Source: Priapulus caudatus (Eukaryota; Priapulida; Priapulimorpha; Priapulimorphida; Priapulidae). From it: a DNA stretch of 43,287 bases. The translations under genes were made by a program, and so were the position numbers. Positions 9,894-21,074 of this stretch are shown one piece after another (the stretch's first letter is position 1; every line of letters starts with the position of its first letter). The notes beneath the pieces are model-generated. The model ran no database searches. It was given only the letters and a program-made list of their open reading frames with translations, and had not been told where the DNA came from. The DNA is taken from assembly GCF_000485595.1 (NCBI RefSeq), contig NW_014577070.1:443220-486506 (forward strand). The letters run 5' to 3'.

Positions 9894-12800
9894 ATGAGTT
9901 CCCCACCAGCCACGACAGCTAATGTTTCGAGGCCTGACTTAGCAGACACCGGTGAGCGTGTCGCCGTCACTACCCCACTGCCTACAGATGGCGCCACAAC
10001 TGAAGGTGTGGGCGAGACGCGTGAGGCGGCAGCAGAGGGAGCCGCGAGCGACAACGCGAATCGTCCGGCGGGCGGAGTCGTCGCCGCGGCGACGGATGAC
10101 GAGGATGCGGACAAGCCGCAGATGAAGCCACTGAAGACGTGGGAGGAGGTGCTCGCGTGGGAGGCTGGCAAGGACGACTTCAACGTGGCGACGGTGGAGC
10201 TGGCAGAGAGCGTCGAGCGTCCGGCCGACCTTCCGCTGACCTTTGTATGTCACGACATGGCAGGTTCGTGTCACCGCGCGTTCTGTCTGGTAAAGGCAAT
10301 TGATCGATTGTCTGAGCGGAGTGATTGACAGGTAGCGGGAGCCGACGGCGTTGCAACGGAGGCGTGCTTTGTAACGAGTCGCCAATTTTTTGCATGCACA
10401 CGTGAAAAACGTAACTGTTGTCGTTTCACTGACCAAGCAGGAATATCCAAAGGGGACATGTATGGTTATGCTGAAATAGATTGGTGAAGTTTTCAGCTGG
10501 AGGAGTAATACATTATTGATACACTGGTTAACTTTTTAATTTTGTCGCTGTCCAACATTTATTTTAAAAAAGCCATCCTAATTTTAATCTGTTTACATTG
10601 TTGTTTTGTAATGCACTTTGATTCATTAATACACAGTACGGTCATCTCTCACCAGCCGGAGTGTATACACAGAAATTATAGTGCAAACTAGATTAACCAA
10701 CCACAGCACCTAATTTCGAGTATCAGTGGTTTGTCGGGGCAAAATTATACAAAAATATTCAATGCCACTGTCGTGTCTTTCTCTCCTGTTTTAATTTTTA
10801 GCTCAGCTTGTAGAATCGCATGATCGTCCGTCCGTGCGTGCGTGCCGTCCGTCCGATCTCCGTCTGTAACAGTTGGGCACAAATCTTACACGCTTCGACG
10901 TCGGTCCACGATACTTATCGGGACGTGGGGGGTAATCCGAAAACGGTTGGGATGTCGAAGCTGGGGGTGTCAAAGGTCAAAGGTCAAGAGGTGTAAAAAG
11001 AAGGGGGAACATTCCCTCCTTAACTTAAGGATTAGGGAGGAAATGCAGAATTGCGGCACAAATCTAAAACGGCTCGATCTAGGCTCGTGATAGTCGGTGT
11101 ACAGCTGCATCATGGTAGAAAAGCCTACATGTGCCGAAAGGGACGGTCACAGGTCAAAGGTCAATGGCACGGCAGATTTAGACATTTTCTGAGGACATGG
11201 TCTGACGCGAGCGATTGGAAAACTTTTTGTTTCAGCGGCTGACCTAGCAATTTTTTGGCTTTTATTGAAAGGACATGAAATGTACTTTCTGCTGACATGC
11301 GAACGCGTACTACAGTGTCGGATAACCTTTTGACCCTCAAGAGCGGGTTTAAACATGGATTTGTTTACTGTTACTGTTTAGAAAGAATTGACTGCCGGTT
11401 GCTAGTAGAATCTATTACATCCTGGATGTATGAGGCTACAATGTCACAGTGAAATTTTCAAAAGCTAAATTTGGTTGAGAAGGAAGTTTATGCTCCTTAA
11501 ATCGTATAATTTCTATGGCCCATTCTGTTACTGTCAGTGTAGTTAACATGTAACGTATGCCACTGCCAGTGGCCCTGCCAGTGCAATGTGCTGGGTGGTA
11601 CTGTGTTAAGTTTTTTGCCTGACGTTAATTAGTTTACAGGGTGGACAGCTCTCTATTTTTAGCTGTAGGCTTGCGTTAGGTAATGATGAGTGCTTACGCC
11701 TACTTTTGTGTCTTGCCACATAGTTGTTTGCTACTACGTACGATGGCGCTTCCATTTTAATCTGAAGGACACTTAAACTTACGCTGCCATCTCGTGGCCA
11801 ACTTGTCCATAACGATGCCCAACACATTCCTGGTGAGAAAGTTTCCCTCGCATACATCTGGCCTGTTCACGGTCGGCTGTATGTGAACAATTTGCGGACT
11901 AACAGGGTTTACTAGAATCCCACCACTCCACCACAGAGTCACCGCAGTAGACGTTAGATGAGCGCTGTCGCTCCGCGGCACTTGTTTAATTTCAAGGATA
12001 GCTCGCCAATACCGTAACCAACGCGATTACCAGCAAGACCTGTGATATATATATTTTTTAATATTAAAAGAAATACTATTTCGAAATTCAATGATGCATA
12101 ATCCTTGTGGTTGGCGAAGAAACGACACCTTAGTAACTTACTTCTTATACTTTTTCCAATTGGTGGATTTCACGCATGTTTCAGGTGGGTATCTTGACGA
12201 CCGTTTTCCCCAGGGTAGCGACTCTGCTATGGCATATCGTCACTGGCACTGGGATTTTGTGGACATATTCAACTATTTCAGCCACAACTTCGTAACAATC
12301 CCTCCTTCCAGTTGGACAAATGTGGCTCATGCGGCTGGAACTCTGTGCTTGGGAACGGTAAGGCACATGCAGAGCAAACTCTGATAGTTTACCAGTGCTT
12401 AAATGCTGCACGATGCACTACATCTGTCACTAAGTCTTACTCGTTTTAAACGTGGTGCATTTACATATTAGCTGTTGTTTTTCAAACTACCAGACAGTAT
12501 GCAATGAACTAATTGTAACGTTTAACGACATATGGTTTACGACATTGTTACGTCATACGGTTGTCGACATTAAACGAGGCTTTACGACTACACGCTTGTC
12601 TACAGAGTACATTACACTAATCTCCTGCTACACTCTGTGGAAACCGTGGAAACATCTTCAAATGCCGTGCCGATTACACCACTTGCAGTGTTTAATAATT
12701 TCACCAAAAGTGGATTATGATGTTGTACAATAATGTCTTACTATCTCACTCTTGATTTATTTAAAATCAAATTCATTTTAAGCTGCTGTTTTAATTGATT

Positions 12801-15800
12801 TTATAAATATTGTTAAGCCACTGCCAAAAATCTTGAGTCGCATAGTATAATCTCTGTTCAACCGCTAGAGGGCGCTTTATGCCACGACATGGTACTGCTC
12901 GATTAATGCTACCACGAAATATTTAGGAATTTAAATAATACCTATGTGTGCAAAATTTCGCATTTCTACACAAGACTGTTCTGCACGATTCTCACGCTCG
13001 TCCACCTTACCGAATTTAATTTTCACGTCTTCCGCCACGTCTCAGATCATCACGGAGTGGGACGCGGGCGCGGAACTGTGCGCCAAGTTTCTCGCCGACT
13101 GGGAGACGTGCGAGAGGTTCGCTCGCACGCTCATCGACATCTGCCGCTACTACAGGTTCGACGGCTACCTTGTCAACATCGAGAACCCGATCGTGCCGGG
13201 AGAGCAGCTCGTCAACCTCATCTACTTTGTATCACACCTGACGCGGGAGATGCGCGCCGCGCTGCCGCACGCGCGGGTTGTCTGGTACGACAGCGTGACG
13301 GTCACCGGTGAGCTGGCCTGGCAGAACGAGCTCAACGACGACAACAAGGTAATGCTCGCTCGCTCTCGTCTTTTCGTCGGATTTTTTGGCGACGACGAGT
13401 GCGATTTTTAGCTCACCTTGACATCGTCAAGATGAGCTATTTCCATGGGGTGTCGTCCGTCGTACGTCCGTCCGTCTGTCCGTCAATATTTGGCTACGGT
13501 CAACGATAACTTGAGAACCGTTTGACCCACATGTTTCAAATTGCATACAATAGTTACTCCTATGGGAGAGATGTGAACGACCTATTTTGGAGCACGCCAG
13601 TTGACCTACTTTCGAGCCACGCCCACTTTTTGGCAAAAATGGAAATGGCCATAAGTCAGTTCAGGTTCAACAGATTTTGCTCATTTTTGGTATGTGAATG
13701 AATAAGGACTGGCCCCAAAACATATCACAGGGGTTTTGATATTTTTTTTAAATTATGCAAATTAGGTAGATTTTGGCAGTTTGACTATGCATTTCAGTGT
13801 CTGCCTATGGTCAATGATAACTCAAGAACAGTTTGACCCACATGTTTCAAATTGCATATAGTTTTTACTCCTATGGGAGAGATTTGAAGGTCCTATTTTG
13901 GAGCACGCAAGTCGACCTACTTTCGAGCCACGCCCACCTTTTGGCAAAAATGGAAATGGCCATAAGTCAGTTCAGGTTCAACGGATTTTGCTCACTTTTG
14001 GTATGTGAATGAATAAGGACTGGTCCCAAAACATATCACAAGTGTTTTGATATTTTTTTTAAATTATGCAAATTAGGTCGATTTTAGCAATTTCATTATA
14101 CATTTCAGTGTCTGCTTACGGTCAACGATAACTCAAGAACCGTTTGACCCACATGTTTCAAATTGCATAGTTGTTACTCCTATGGGAGAGATTTGAACGT
14201 CCTATTTTGGAGCACGCCAGTCGACCTACTTTCAAGCCACGCCCACTTTTTGGCAAAAATGAAAATGGCCATCTAGATTCATTCGATTTTGTTACATTTA
14301 CCTACTTACCTACCTACCTATAATCATACCTACGTGTAATATTGTGTTTTAGATTCTTCGTTATAGTAATTTGACTGGAATATTTTATTGCTTTTATTTG
14401 CGTGATAATCGAAAACCAAAATGGCGATCATTTAGGCGTAGCGCCATCTCTCGCCCAGAACATTTATTTTCGCATCAAAACTAACCCTGAAACAAAACAG
14501 TGAAATTTCTATTAGTATAAAACAGGGAATAAGGACATTTGATCACATTTTGGTCTGTCATAAATGAAACACTTACCAAATTTTAAATATCATCTCCCTC
14601 TTCTATCACACCCAAGGTGAGCTATAGTGTCATTGACACTTTCATTCATTTCACAATGGTCTTGTTTGTACGAATAACTCGTTACTCGTTGGCAACAGTT
14701 TGGACACGACTGGTCTAGGTGTCTGTGTAATGCTAAGGTATACAACAACAACACAACTACAAACAAAAACGTATTTTTCTGCCTCGGCATGCAAACAAAC
14801 GTATTTTTATGCCTCGTCGTACAAACAAACACATTTTTATGCTTCGGCGTGCAAGCAATCGTATTTTTACGCCTCGTCGTACTCGTAAACAAACGCGTTC
14901 CTTCCAAGGTGTTCTTCGACTCGAGCGACGGCATCTTCCTCAACTACGGCTGGACGAAGGAGACGCTCGCCAGCTCGGCTGCGGTCGCGGGCGCGGACGG
15001 CCGCCTGCAGGACGTCTACGTCGGCATCGACGTGTTCGGCCGCGGCGTGTACGGCGGCGGAGGCTTCAACACGAGCCTCGCCCTCGAGGTGATCCGCGAC
15101 GCGCGCCTCTCTGCCGCCATCTTTGCTCCCGGGTGGGTCTACCAGCGGCTCGACGCAGCGAAGTTCGTCGCGCACAACGACCTCTTCTGGTCGCTCGCGG
15201 CGCCGCACTGCCACGCGCACGCCGTCCGCCGGCGCCTCCTGGCGACGTCGTTCTGCCAGGGGTTCGGGGAGCGCTTGTACGAGCGCGGCGCGGTGGCGAG
15301 CGACGCCGCATGGCACAACCTCGCGCGACAGCACGCGCAGCCGCCACACGAGACGCCCGCTGACGGTAGGCCGCACGCTGAGCTGTGCGCGCGCGATGCG
15401 TACAGCGGCGGCGCCTGCCTTCGCGTGTCTGGCTTCACCGCGCGCACGCACGTCGCCCAGGTGGCGCTGTTCCGCGACCTCGCGCTGCGCCCCGGCGCGC
15501 CAACGCTCGTCTCCTTCTCCCTGAAGCCCATCGCGATGGAGGGGCTTCACTTCTCGCTGCTCGTCCGCGCGGAGGCTGACGACGGCACCGTGCATCTCTA
15601 CGCGTTCGAACGCCGCGCGAATGCCACCGCTAGAGGGCGCCCCGCTGCACGCACGGATGCCGCCGCCAGCGGCGACCTCTACAGGCGGTACTCGAGCGAG
15701 GACGCGTCGTCGGACACGGTCGCGGAGAACGGCTGGATCTCGCAGCTGCACACGGTCAACGAGGCGGTCGGCACGATCACACACGTCGACGCGATGGTGT

Positions 15801-16204
15801 GGAGCGACGACGACGGCGGTGGCGGCGGGTCGGTTCCCTTCTCCTTCCTGCTCGGCGAGATCAAGATATGCGGCGCGGAGACGATCCGCAGGCCGCCGCC
15901 CGTCGGCGCGTACTCCGTGTCCGACGTGGAGGTGCGGCCGGACGCGGAGGGCAAGACGGTGTCGGCCGTCGTCGGCTGGGAGTACAAAGCCGGAGCGGCG
16001 CATCACTTTGTCGTGCATCGTCGCGTCGCGAAAGGCGCCTCGTTCGTGTATCTGTGTCAGGTGAACGTGCCCATGTATAAGATCGTTCGCATGGCCGTTG
16101 CGGCGGACACGAGCGCGATCGAGATAGTTGCGCAGCCGGTGTCGGAGGCTGGCGTCACCCTACCGCTGGCTAAGTGCGAGTTTGTGACAATAGATTTGGT
16201 CTGA
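9894..16204 (+). CDS. ENGASE: ENGASE, cytosolic endo-beta-N-acetylglucosaminidase (GH85)
   Basis: Coding exons 9894-10263, 12185-12357, 13046-13348 and 14909-16204 join in phase to 713 codons plus TGA, close to the 743 residues of the human protein. ENGASE cuts the chitobiose core (GlcNAc-beta-1,4-GlcNAc) of N-glycans and free oligosaccharides released in the cytosol during ER-associated degradation. Residues 1-90 are an Ala/Glu/Asp-rich leader without a signal peptide. The GH85 domain follows: CHDMAGGYLDDRF across the first splice, YFSHNFVTIPP, WTNVAHAAG, then FDGYLVNIEN with catalytic Asn225 and Glu227, VVWYDSVT, FFDSSDGIFLNY (from about 284), DVYVGIDVFGRG and FAPGWVYQ. The remaining C-terminal half is a less conserved beta-rich region ending FVTIDLV. 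The start ATG at 9894 is chosen because upstream in-frame sequence leads to an acceptor (9837) with no other ATG. The first donor, GTTCGT, is weak, but the phase and protein match are exact. The last exon is very GC-rich and 1296 bp long. Confidence 0.94.
10798..11240. repeat. TAGCTCA-type repeat in ENGASE intron 1, with DR1 motifs
   Basis: It begins TTTTTAGCTCAGCTTG, followed by GTCCGTCCGTGCGTGCGTGC, the same layout as the better preserved element at 13409. Two related internal blocks follow: GCACAAATCTTACACG near 10875 and GCACAAATCTAAAACG near 11056. Each block includes a perfect AGGTCAAAGGTCA (10974-10986 and 11151-11163). The right end was not found, so the element is truncated or decayed. 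The outer right limit given is approximate. Confidence 0.55.
10974..11163 (+). promoter_or_regulatory. Pair of DR1 nuclear-receptor-like motifs
   Basis: AGGTCA-A-AGGTCA occurs at 10974-10986 and again at 11151-11163, 177 bases apart. A direct repeat with one-base spacing is the known binding pattern of HNF4, RXR and related nuclear receptors. Both copies sit in repeated blocks of a dispersed element in ENGASE intron 1, so they may be simply part of the repeat. Function is inferred only. Confidence 0.35.
13409..14624. mobile_element. TAGCTCACCTTG element with 311-bp internal tandem repeats
   Basis: Perfect 12-bp terminal inverted repeats: TAGCTCACCTTG at 13409-13420 and CAAGGTGAGCTA at 14613-14624. 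The left terminus is itself a hairpin (13409-13439, arms TAGCTCACCTTGAC and GTCAAGATGAGCTA), followed by a GTCCGTCC tract. The body has 2.5 copies of a 311-bp unit (starts near 13484, 13795 and 14106) marked by GGTCAACGATAACT, TTTGACCCACATGTTTCAAA and GAGCCACGCCCAC. There is no coding capacity. It occupies most of ENGASE intron 3, starting 60 bp after the donor. Similar AGCTCACC/GTCCGTCC repeats are widespread in marine invertebrate genomes as I recall; the superfamily is not assigned here. Confidence 0.78.
14758..14888. repeat. 30-bp minisatellite beside the ENGASE exon 4 acceptor
   Basis: About 4.3 copies of a 30-bp unit, CAAACAAACGTATTTTTATG then CCTCGTCGTA, with alternating CGGCATG and CGTCGTA ends. 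It stops about 20 bases before the AG at 14907-14908 and so supplies the pyrimidine stretches and branch-point region of this intron. Open frames through it fuse with exon 4, but the homology to ENGASE starts only at 14909. Confidence 0.8.
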
Positions 16205-16800
16205 GCAAGTACTATATATGTAAGCTACGTATGTAGCGGCTAAATCAAAGTGCGCTGCACGTATGTGCCAAATATTGTTGCATATGTCGAGCTATTATGA
16301 TCATTTATTTCATCTATAATTAGCACTTCATGCAGCTGTAAAACGTTATCACAGTATTGATAGTCTTAGGTCATGCTTTTTCCACAGTAGTACTCCTTGA
16401 CTTATATATTTGTATCACTGTTAGGTAGTTTGTAGGGATTATCGATTATGAATGCATATATGAACTTATAGCCATATAAATCAGGAGTGCATAACTCCTT
16501 GATATAACTACTCTGATTGATCCACCGCACACACAAACACTTAATTTATAACAACACTCCAATATGAAATAATACAACCAAAGAAAATATGTTGCACTAC
16601 GTGGCAAGATGCTTGTAATTCTATTTCTTGCTTATAATAAGTTATATCTTATTATCTTATCATAATTGAGGTAATTGAGCTTGCTGTGCAATTATGCCAA
16701 TTGTACGTATATCTATGTATCTATCTATCTATATCGAAATATATATATATATATAGATGTATGTACATATATACCTATCGAGTATAAAATGTACGATTGA

Positions 16801-16806
16801 AATAAA
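16801..16806 (+). promoter_or_regulatory. Possible ENGASE polyadenylation signal
   Basis: AATAAA on the + strand, 597 bases past the ENGASE stop codon and just after a TA-rich microsatellite. No closer canonical hexamer was noticed. Confidence 0.3.
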
Positions 16807-17789
16807 AGGTAGTGACTTTTGCAACACAGCATTCGTTCTTCACTGGCATGGCTTGGCCATTAATGATTATGTGATTATTAGGAGGCGTGTAGAGGGGTTT
16901 ACAGCTGCTATTAAGGTGCCTCAGAAGGGCACGGCACTTCTCTCTAGCATCATCTGTCATCGTTAGGAGAGCGATTGATTTGCGAAGCGATTCAGTGGGA
17001 ATGTTGGATCTGCCTATTAATAATTTCTCGCTATAACCCAGATACACGGGGAAAAGTCGAGACCACGTTATTTATTAAACAGCGAACGAACATTGAAGGA
17101 GACGAAATAAAACAGCAGCAATATGAAATAAGTGTCGGAAGCATAGAATAGAGCCAATGATTGACAACACGGTGAGCAGCAAATAGCAAAAAGAACTGAT
17201 TGCCCGTTTGCTGTCCCATTCCTAGCATGTGGGTTATGCACAATTCCGTTATAGCAAACAAGAAAGCTGGACTGTAGCATATTTGAGAACAGTACAGACT
17301 CACGTTGTGCAACGTAGTGACCTGCTATCGGCAGTGTGTTGGGAGCATGGATTTGGATCAATAATTTGGCCATTCCCATTCCAAACACAAGGGCTGCTTT
17401 CACAATAACGAATGAATTTTAAAATGGGAAAAAATAATGAGACTTGCTAAACAATTACTCCCTTGAATTTGAAATGCCTGCATTATGTCCCTTTGAAGTG
17501 CCCAATCTATCTAAACAGATTTAATGCATGAGATTCAGAAAGTCACTGGCTGGAGATGTTATACTTTGTACTGTACGAGACTATATTATACTCTTATTGA
17601 AATGCAAAAACAAATGTTAGGGGGCTGAAACGATAATGATCTTTAATTGACCAGTCACGAGTGTTACATGTTTGAATGACATGAAATATGAAGTATCACA
17701 AAATCCTCAATGCTGACTCCAATACGCACTGAAATATCACAAAACCCATTATGAGAAAATCATGAAGCTGATCAAAGACGGATAACATA

Positions 17790-17795
17790 TTTATT
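17790..17795 (-). promoter_or_regulatory. Likely POMGNT2 polyadenylation signal
   Basis: AATAAA on the minus strand, about 300 bases downstream of the POMGNT2 stop codon at 18092. Spacing and AT-rich context fit a 3' UTR end. Confidence 0.45.
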
Positions 17796-18091
17796 GCACA
17801 ATAAAAAATTTCTAATTTTTTAAAGCACTGGTAAACTAGCTGTCAGGCAATATCTTCAATCAATCAACCTAGTTTTAGAATGATGAAGTGAAATGTTTTC
17901 TTAGAGTATTCTCAACCCTTAAACACAAAAGGACCTAGATATTGCTGTAAAACCCTTTGATGTGCTTCAATGCATTATTTGCATAAGGTAAGCAATCAGG
18001 GGGAGAATACTCAATTGGCTGTGCGGTGTATTACGCGATAATAATGATGTGACCTAATTCTAAGCCAACACTCAACCGTTGGGATCCACAG

Positions 18092-19846
18092 CTACACTTC
18101 ACACTCATGCGCCCTGTCATTGAATGGGCCCGCGACGCTTTTGTCGACTATGCACTTCACCCAAACGTAATAGACTTGACGCGCCGCCGTCTCGTCCGTC
18201 GCGAACGTGAAGTTTTCCGTGCCCAGGAGGAACGCGTTGACGTCTTCCTTTCCCCGTTCGCGCACGAGCACCTCGTACTGAGCCACGGACACGTTGAAGT
18301 AAGCAAGATTGTTCGGCGCTCGCCACGTGATCCCGACCAGTTTCCGCCGTGCGTCGTCCGTCGACGCATCGCACTCGATGTCGCGCACCGGTCCCGGCGA
18401 CAACACGACGCCCCCCTCGTCGCATCCTCCCTCCTCCCCGTCTCCGCCGCTCTCCAGCATCCTCCGCCGCTCCGCGACCGCCTCCTCGAGCGTCGCCACG
18501 AACGACGGGATGTCGACGTGCGTGTCCTGGTAGATGCGGTACAGCCACTCCGGGTCGGAGCAGCACAGGTGCCGCGGCACGCTCTCGCTCGCGAGTATCC
18601 GCCGCTGCTCGTCCGCCGGCAGGTGGCGTATGCCGCCGCGCTCGGGGGCCGCGTCCGGGTGCGCGCGGGCGTCGTGCGACGACGCGACGCGCCACGCGCG
18701 GTAGGCGACACGCATGCGCGGCAGCCCCGCGAGCGTGCGGTACGGCGCATAGTGCGCCGGATCGACCGCGTAAGGAAACAGCTCGACGAGCGCGGCGGCG
18801 GGCCGCATGAACGCGGCGAGCGCGAGCAGCGCGCCGTGAACGCCGACGACGACGGCGGCGCGCGACACGAGCGCGATCATCACCGGCACGTCGTGCGTCT
18901 CCGGCGAGACCGTGATCGCGCGTGCGCCCAGCGTCCGCGCCGCCGCCAGCGCCACCTCGGCCTCATTCAGTATCTGACGGTTCGCGCGCCGCGAGATGAG
19001 CACCACGTATTCGCCGTCCGGCGCGGCTGCCGTCAACTCAATCCCCAGCCGCATCCGCACGAACTCGGCGAATCGCCTCACGACGCAGCCGTCGGCTGTC
19101 GATCCCTCAATGGGTCCCTGCGGCTCGGTGAAGCCGTACTGGTAGAAGGTGGTCGCCCGCGACAGCCCCGCGTGCACCTTCTCGAAGCAGACCATCGCGT
19201 TCCAGTCGAGCTCATTCCTGTAGACGGGTCTGTGCGGCGAGAAGATCTCGTAGAGCTGCCGATACTCGCCGGGATCCCAGCCCTCCATAAAGGCGAGCCT
19301 CACGTCGTGGGCGCCGACGTCGGGGACCTGCATGTCGACGAGCAGCGTCTCGTACATGGGGAGCAGGTCGTCGTGGATCGCGTGCATCAGGTTGTCCGGC
19401 TTGAAGCGGTTGAACGCGAGCGTGACGCCGGGCACGACCTGCACGTTGAAGTTCCTCGCCGCCTCGAGCGGGTACTCAGCGAAATTGAAGTGGTTCGCGC
19501 CGTGGTTTCTCACCGAGGAGAAGTCCTGGAGAGCGGGCGAGAACCGATCGTCGGGGACGCCGTGGTAGCGACTCTTGTTGCCGCGGAAGACGACAAACTC
19601 GTTCTGCTGCGGCAGGTAACACAGATTGTGCACCCAGCAGAGTCTGACCGCTTGATCGTGCTGCCACCTACACCACACGGACGAGCCCTGCATCTGGACG
19701 CTCTCTAAGAGCGTCTTGTGCGACTCCCGCTCGCTGCTGCTGTCGCGCAGCCGCTTAGAATCGTCGAGTTTCCCTTTGATGGTCAAGTACTGCTGAAACA
19801 TGGCGGCCATCATGCAGATGAGAGCGAAATTCAGTACTCTATTCAT
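18092..19846 (-). CDS. POMGNT2: POMGNT2, O-mannose beta-1,4-GlcNAc transferase 2
   Basis: A single uninterrupted 584-residue frame, against 580 in human, where the coding region is also in one exon. POMGNT2 (GTDC2/AGO61, family GT61) adds GlcNAc in beta-1,4 linkage to protein O-mannose in the ER, committing alpha-dystroglycan sites to the core M3/matriglycan route. A short N-terminal signal anchor (NFALICMMAAMFQQYL, residues about 4-19) fits a type II ER membrane protein. The GT61 domain includes WCRWQ, ELDWNAMVCFEKVHAGLS, HAIHDDLLPMYETL (155-168) and VVGVHGALLALAAF (333-346). A C-terminal fibronectin type III-like domain (about 485-584) holds RKLVGITWRAPNNLAYFNVS and YYVWVKC. The start MNRV at 19846 fits the usual short cytosolic tail; MPDM at 19855 is an alternative. 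A longer frame to 19960 is doubted because TTTGTGTCTACAG gives a good acceptor just inside it (exon starting at 19928). The gene is very GC-rich, and a 533-aa antisense frame over it is a shadow. Confidence 0.93.
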   Translation of the reverse strand: MNRVLNFALICMMAAMFQQYLTIKGKLDDSKRLRDSSSERESHKTLLESVQMQGSSVWCRWQHDQAVRLCWVHNLCYLPQQNEFVVFRGNKSRYHGVPDDRFSPALQDFSSVRNHGANHFNFAEYPLEAARNFNVQVVPGVTLAFNRFKPDNLMHAIHDDLLPMYETLLVDMQVPDVGAHDVRLAFMEGWDPGEYRQLYEIFSPHRPVYRNELDWNAMVCFEKVHAGLSRATTFYQYGFTEPQGPIEGSTADGCVVRRFAEFVRMRLGIELTAAAPDGEYVVLISRRANRQILNEAEVALAAARTLGARAITVSPETHDVPVMIALVSRAAVVVGVHGALLALAAFMRPAAALVELFPYAVDPAHYAPYRTLAGLPRMRVAYRAWRVASSHDARAHPDAAPERGGIRHLPADEQRRILASESVPRHLCCSDPEWLYRIYQDTHVDIPSFVATLEEAVAERRRMLESGGDGEEGGCDEGGVVLSPGPVRDIECDASTDDARRKLVGITWRAPNNLAYFNVSVAQYEVLVRERGKEDVNAFLLGTENFTFATDETAARQVYYVWVKCIVDKSVAGPFNDRAHECEV

Positions 19847-19928
19847 ATCTGGCATTGATGGGCTCGTAGATGCATGGCCGGGTTCCTCTTTCGATTCAAC
19901 CACGACGATAATGCTTGCATGATAATAT
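19847..19928 (-). promoter_or_regulatory. POMGNT2 5' UTR part of the coding exon
   Basis: On the minus strand, the acceptor TTCACCTTTGTGTCTACAG ends at 19929, and the exon would begin at 19928. The roughly 80 bases before the start codon would be 5' UTR. An upstream non-coding exon must then lie beyond 19930, possibly among the transposons of the head-to-head gap. Confidence 0.4.
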
Positions 19929-20014
19929 CTGTAGACACAAAGGTGAATCTTGTGACCCATAACCTACATACAGATTACAAACTACATAATTATGATAATA
20001 CACATATACTACAC

Positions 20015-21074
20015 TAGACCGAATAATTCTGTCCCATATAACCTTTTTTATATTTTGGTGAGGGTTATTGGGACAGAACGGGGTTCATTGAAATTTCGTG
20101 AGATCGCATGCAAAATGCATGCGCTGCGAATGCGGCCCGTACGCCGCTATTGGCGCAAAAAAAAACCTACCGTTCCCTTCTACATGGCTTTACCTTGCTA
20201 CTGATATGTGTATACATTCACTTCAAATTTCATCGATTGTTATTCACTTCTTAAACGATTGTTTTTCAGAAACCCCGCTTCATTTAACTTTAGTATTACA
20301 ATTACGTTCGCCATTTACAAACAATCAGACCAATCAGAGCGAGTCTATCAGCCCTCCTGCAGCGCCACAGATACAAGCGAGAACCAGGGGTTATTGTAAG
20401 ACTCGCTCTGATTGGTCTGATTGTTTGTAAATGGCGAACGTAATTTACTAGAGTTAAATGAAGCGGGGTTTCTGAAAAACAATCTTTTAAGAAGTGAATA
20501 ACGATTGAAGTGAATGTATACACATGTAGAAGGGAACGGTAGGTTTTTTTCCGCGCCAATAGCGGCGTACGGGCCGGGCCGCATTCGCAGCGCATGCATT
20601 TTGCATGCGATCTCACGAAATTTCAATGAACCCCGTTAGGCCGATGAAAGTTGATTTCATGGTTCTCGTCAGGCATTGTTGAGATTTTGATGAGGGATTT
20701 AGATCAACATTCATCTTTCATATACAAACCAATAGAACTTAAGTGAGGGTATCAGGTCTTGTACATATGCAAAATAAGATTAAAAAATGTCGTAACTTCT
20801 TTGTTGACAGTTTTTACTCAAATTTTTACTGTTTGTCTTCCATACATGTAGTGCTGACTGTAGATTGTTGATTTTTTGAGGCGGGAATTTCATATGGGGA
20901 CTTTTTGATGCGGGAATTTCGTCAGCGATGAGTGTTGAACTTTTTTGGTGCGGGAGTAAAATTTGATGCGGGCGCTGACGAGAACCATGACATCAACTTT
21001 CATCGGCCTTATGTCCCAATAACCCTCACCAAAATATAAAAAGGTTATATGGGACAGAATTATTTGGTCTATTA
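20015..21074. mobile_element. Long-TIR transposon interrupted by a second element
   Basis: The ends match as inverted repeats over about 97 bp once the inner element at 20077-20637 is removed. The left half reads TAGACCGAATAATTCTGTCC, TATTTTGGTGAGGGTTATTG and then, after the inner element, AGGCCGATGAAAGTTGAT. The right end (20972-21074) is its reverse complement. A 9-bp direct repeat, ATACTACAC, borders both sides (20006-20014 and 21075-21083). Long TIRs with 9-bp target duplications are typical of Mutator-like elements, so that is the tentative class. No transposase frame is present. The element sits between the 5' ends of POMGNT2 and VAT1. Confidence 0.8.
20077..20637. mobile_element. Foldback element inserted in the outer TIR element
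   Basis: Nearly the whole 561 bp is an inverted repeat. The left arm is about 20077-20345 and the right arm about 20398-20637, around a 50-60 bp centre (CTATCAGCCCTCCTGCAGCG and following). The termini are AACGGGGTTCATTGAAATTT and its complement. Arms contain GCATGCAAAATGCATGC, CGTACGCCGCTATTGGCGC, AGAAACCCCGCTTCATTTAA and CCATTTACAAACAATCAGAC. The left arm has a few extra bases (for example GGCTTTACCTTGCTACTGA) missing from the right. Comparison with the intact opposite end of the outer element shows the empty site was GGGACATAAGGCCG. The target duplication is not clean but could be TA. There is no coding capacity. Confidence 0.85.

Larger units (their letters stand above)
16205..18091. other. 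Tail-to-tail intergenic region, ENGASE and POMGNT2 3' ends
   Basis: AT-rich DNA between two convergent genes. It contains (TATC/TA)n simple sequence at about 16710-16775 and no convincing gene. AATAAA at 16801-16806 (+) could end ENGASE transcripts, and TTTATT at 17790-17795 (AATAAA on the minus strand) could end POMGNT2 transcripts. Open frames of up to 111 aa at 17031-17403 (-) have no recognisable similarity. Confidence 0.6.

Noticed and set aside
14867-16018. 383-residue minus-strand open frame
   Set aside because: Antisense shadow of ENGASE exon 4.
18107-19708. 533-residue plus-strand open frame
   Set aside because: Antisense shadow of POMGNT2, caused by high GC and absence of stops; Arg/His/Val-rich with no similarity.
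19847-19960. N-terminal extension of POMGNT2 (start MGHKIH)
   Set aside because: A good acceptor lies within it, the residues are unlike the family, and the internal Met gives the usual length and a signal anchor.
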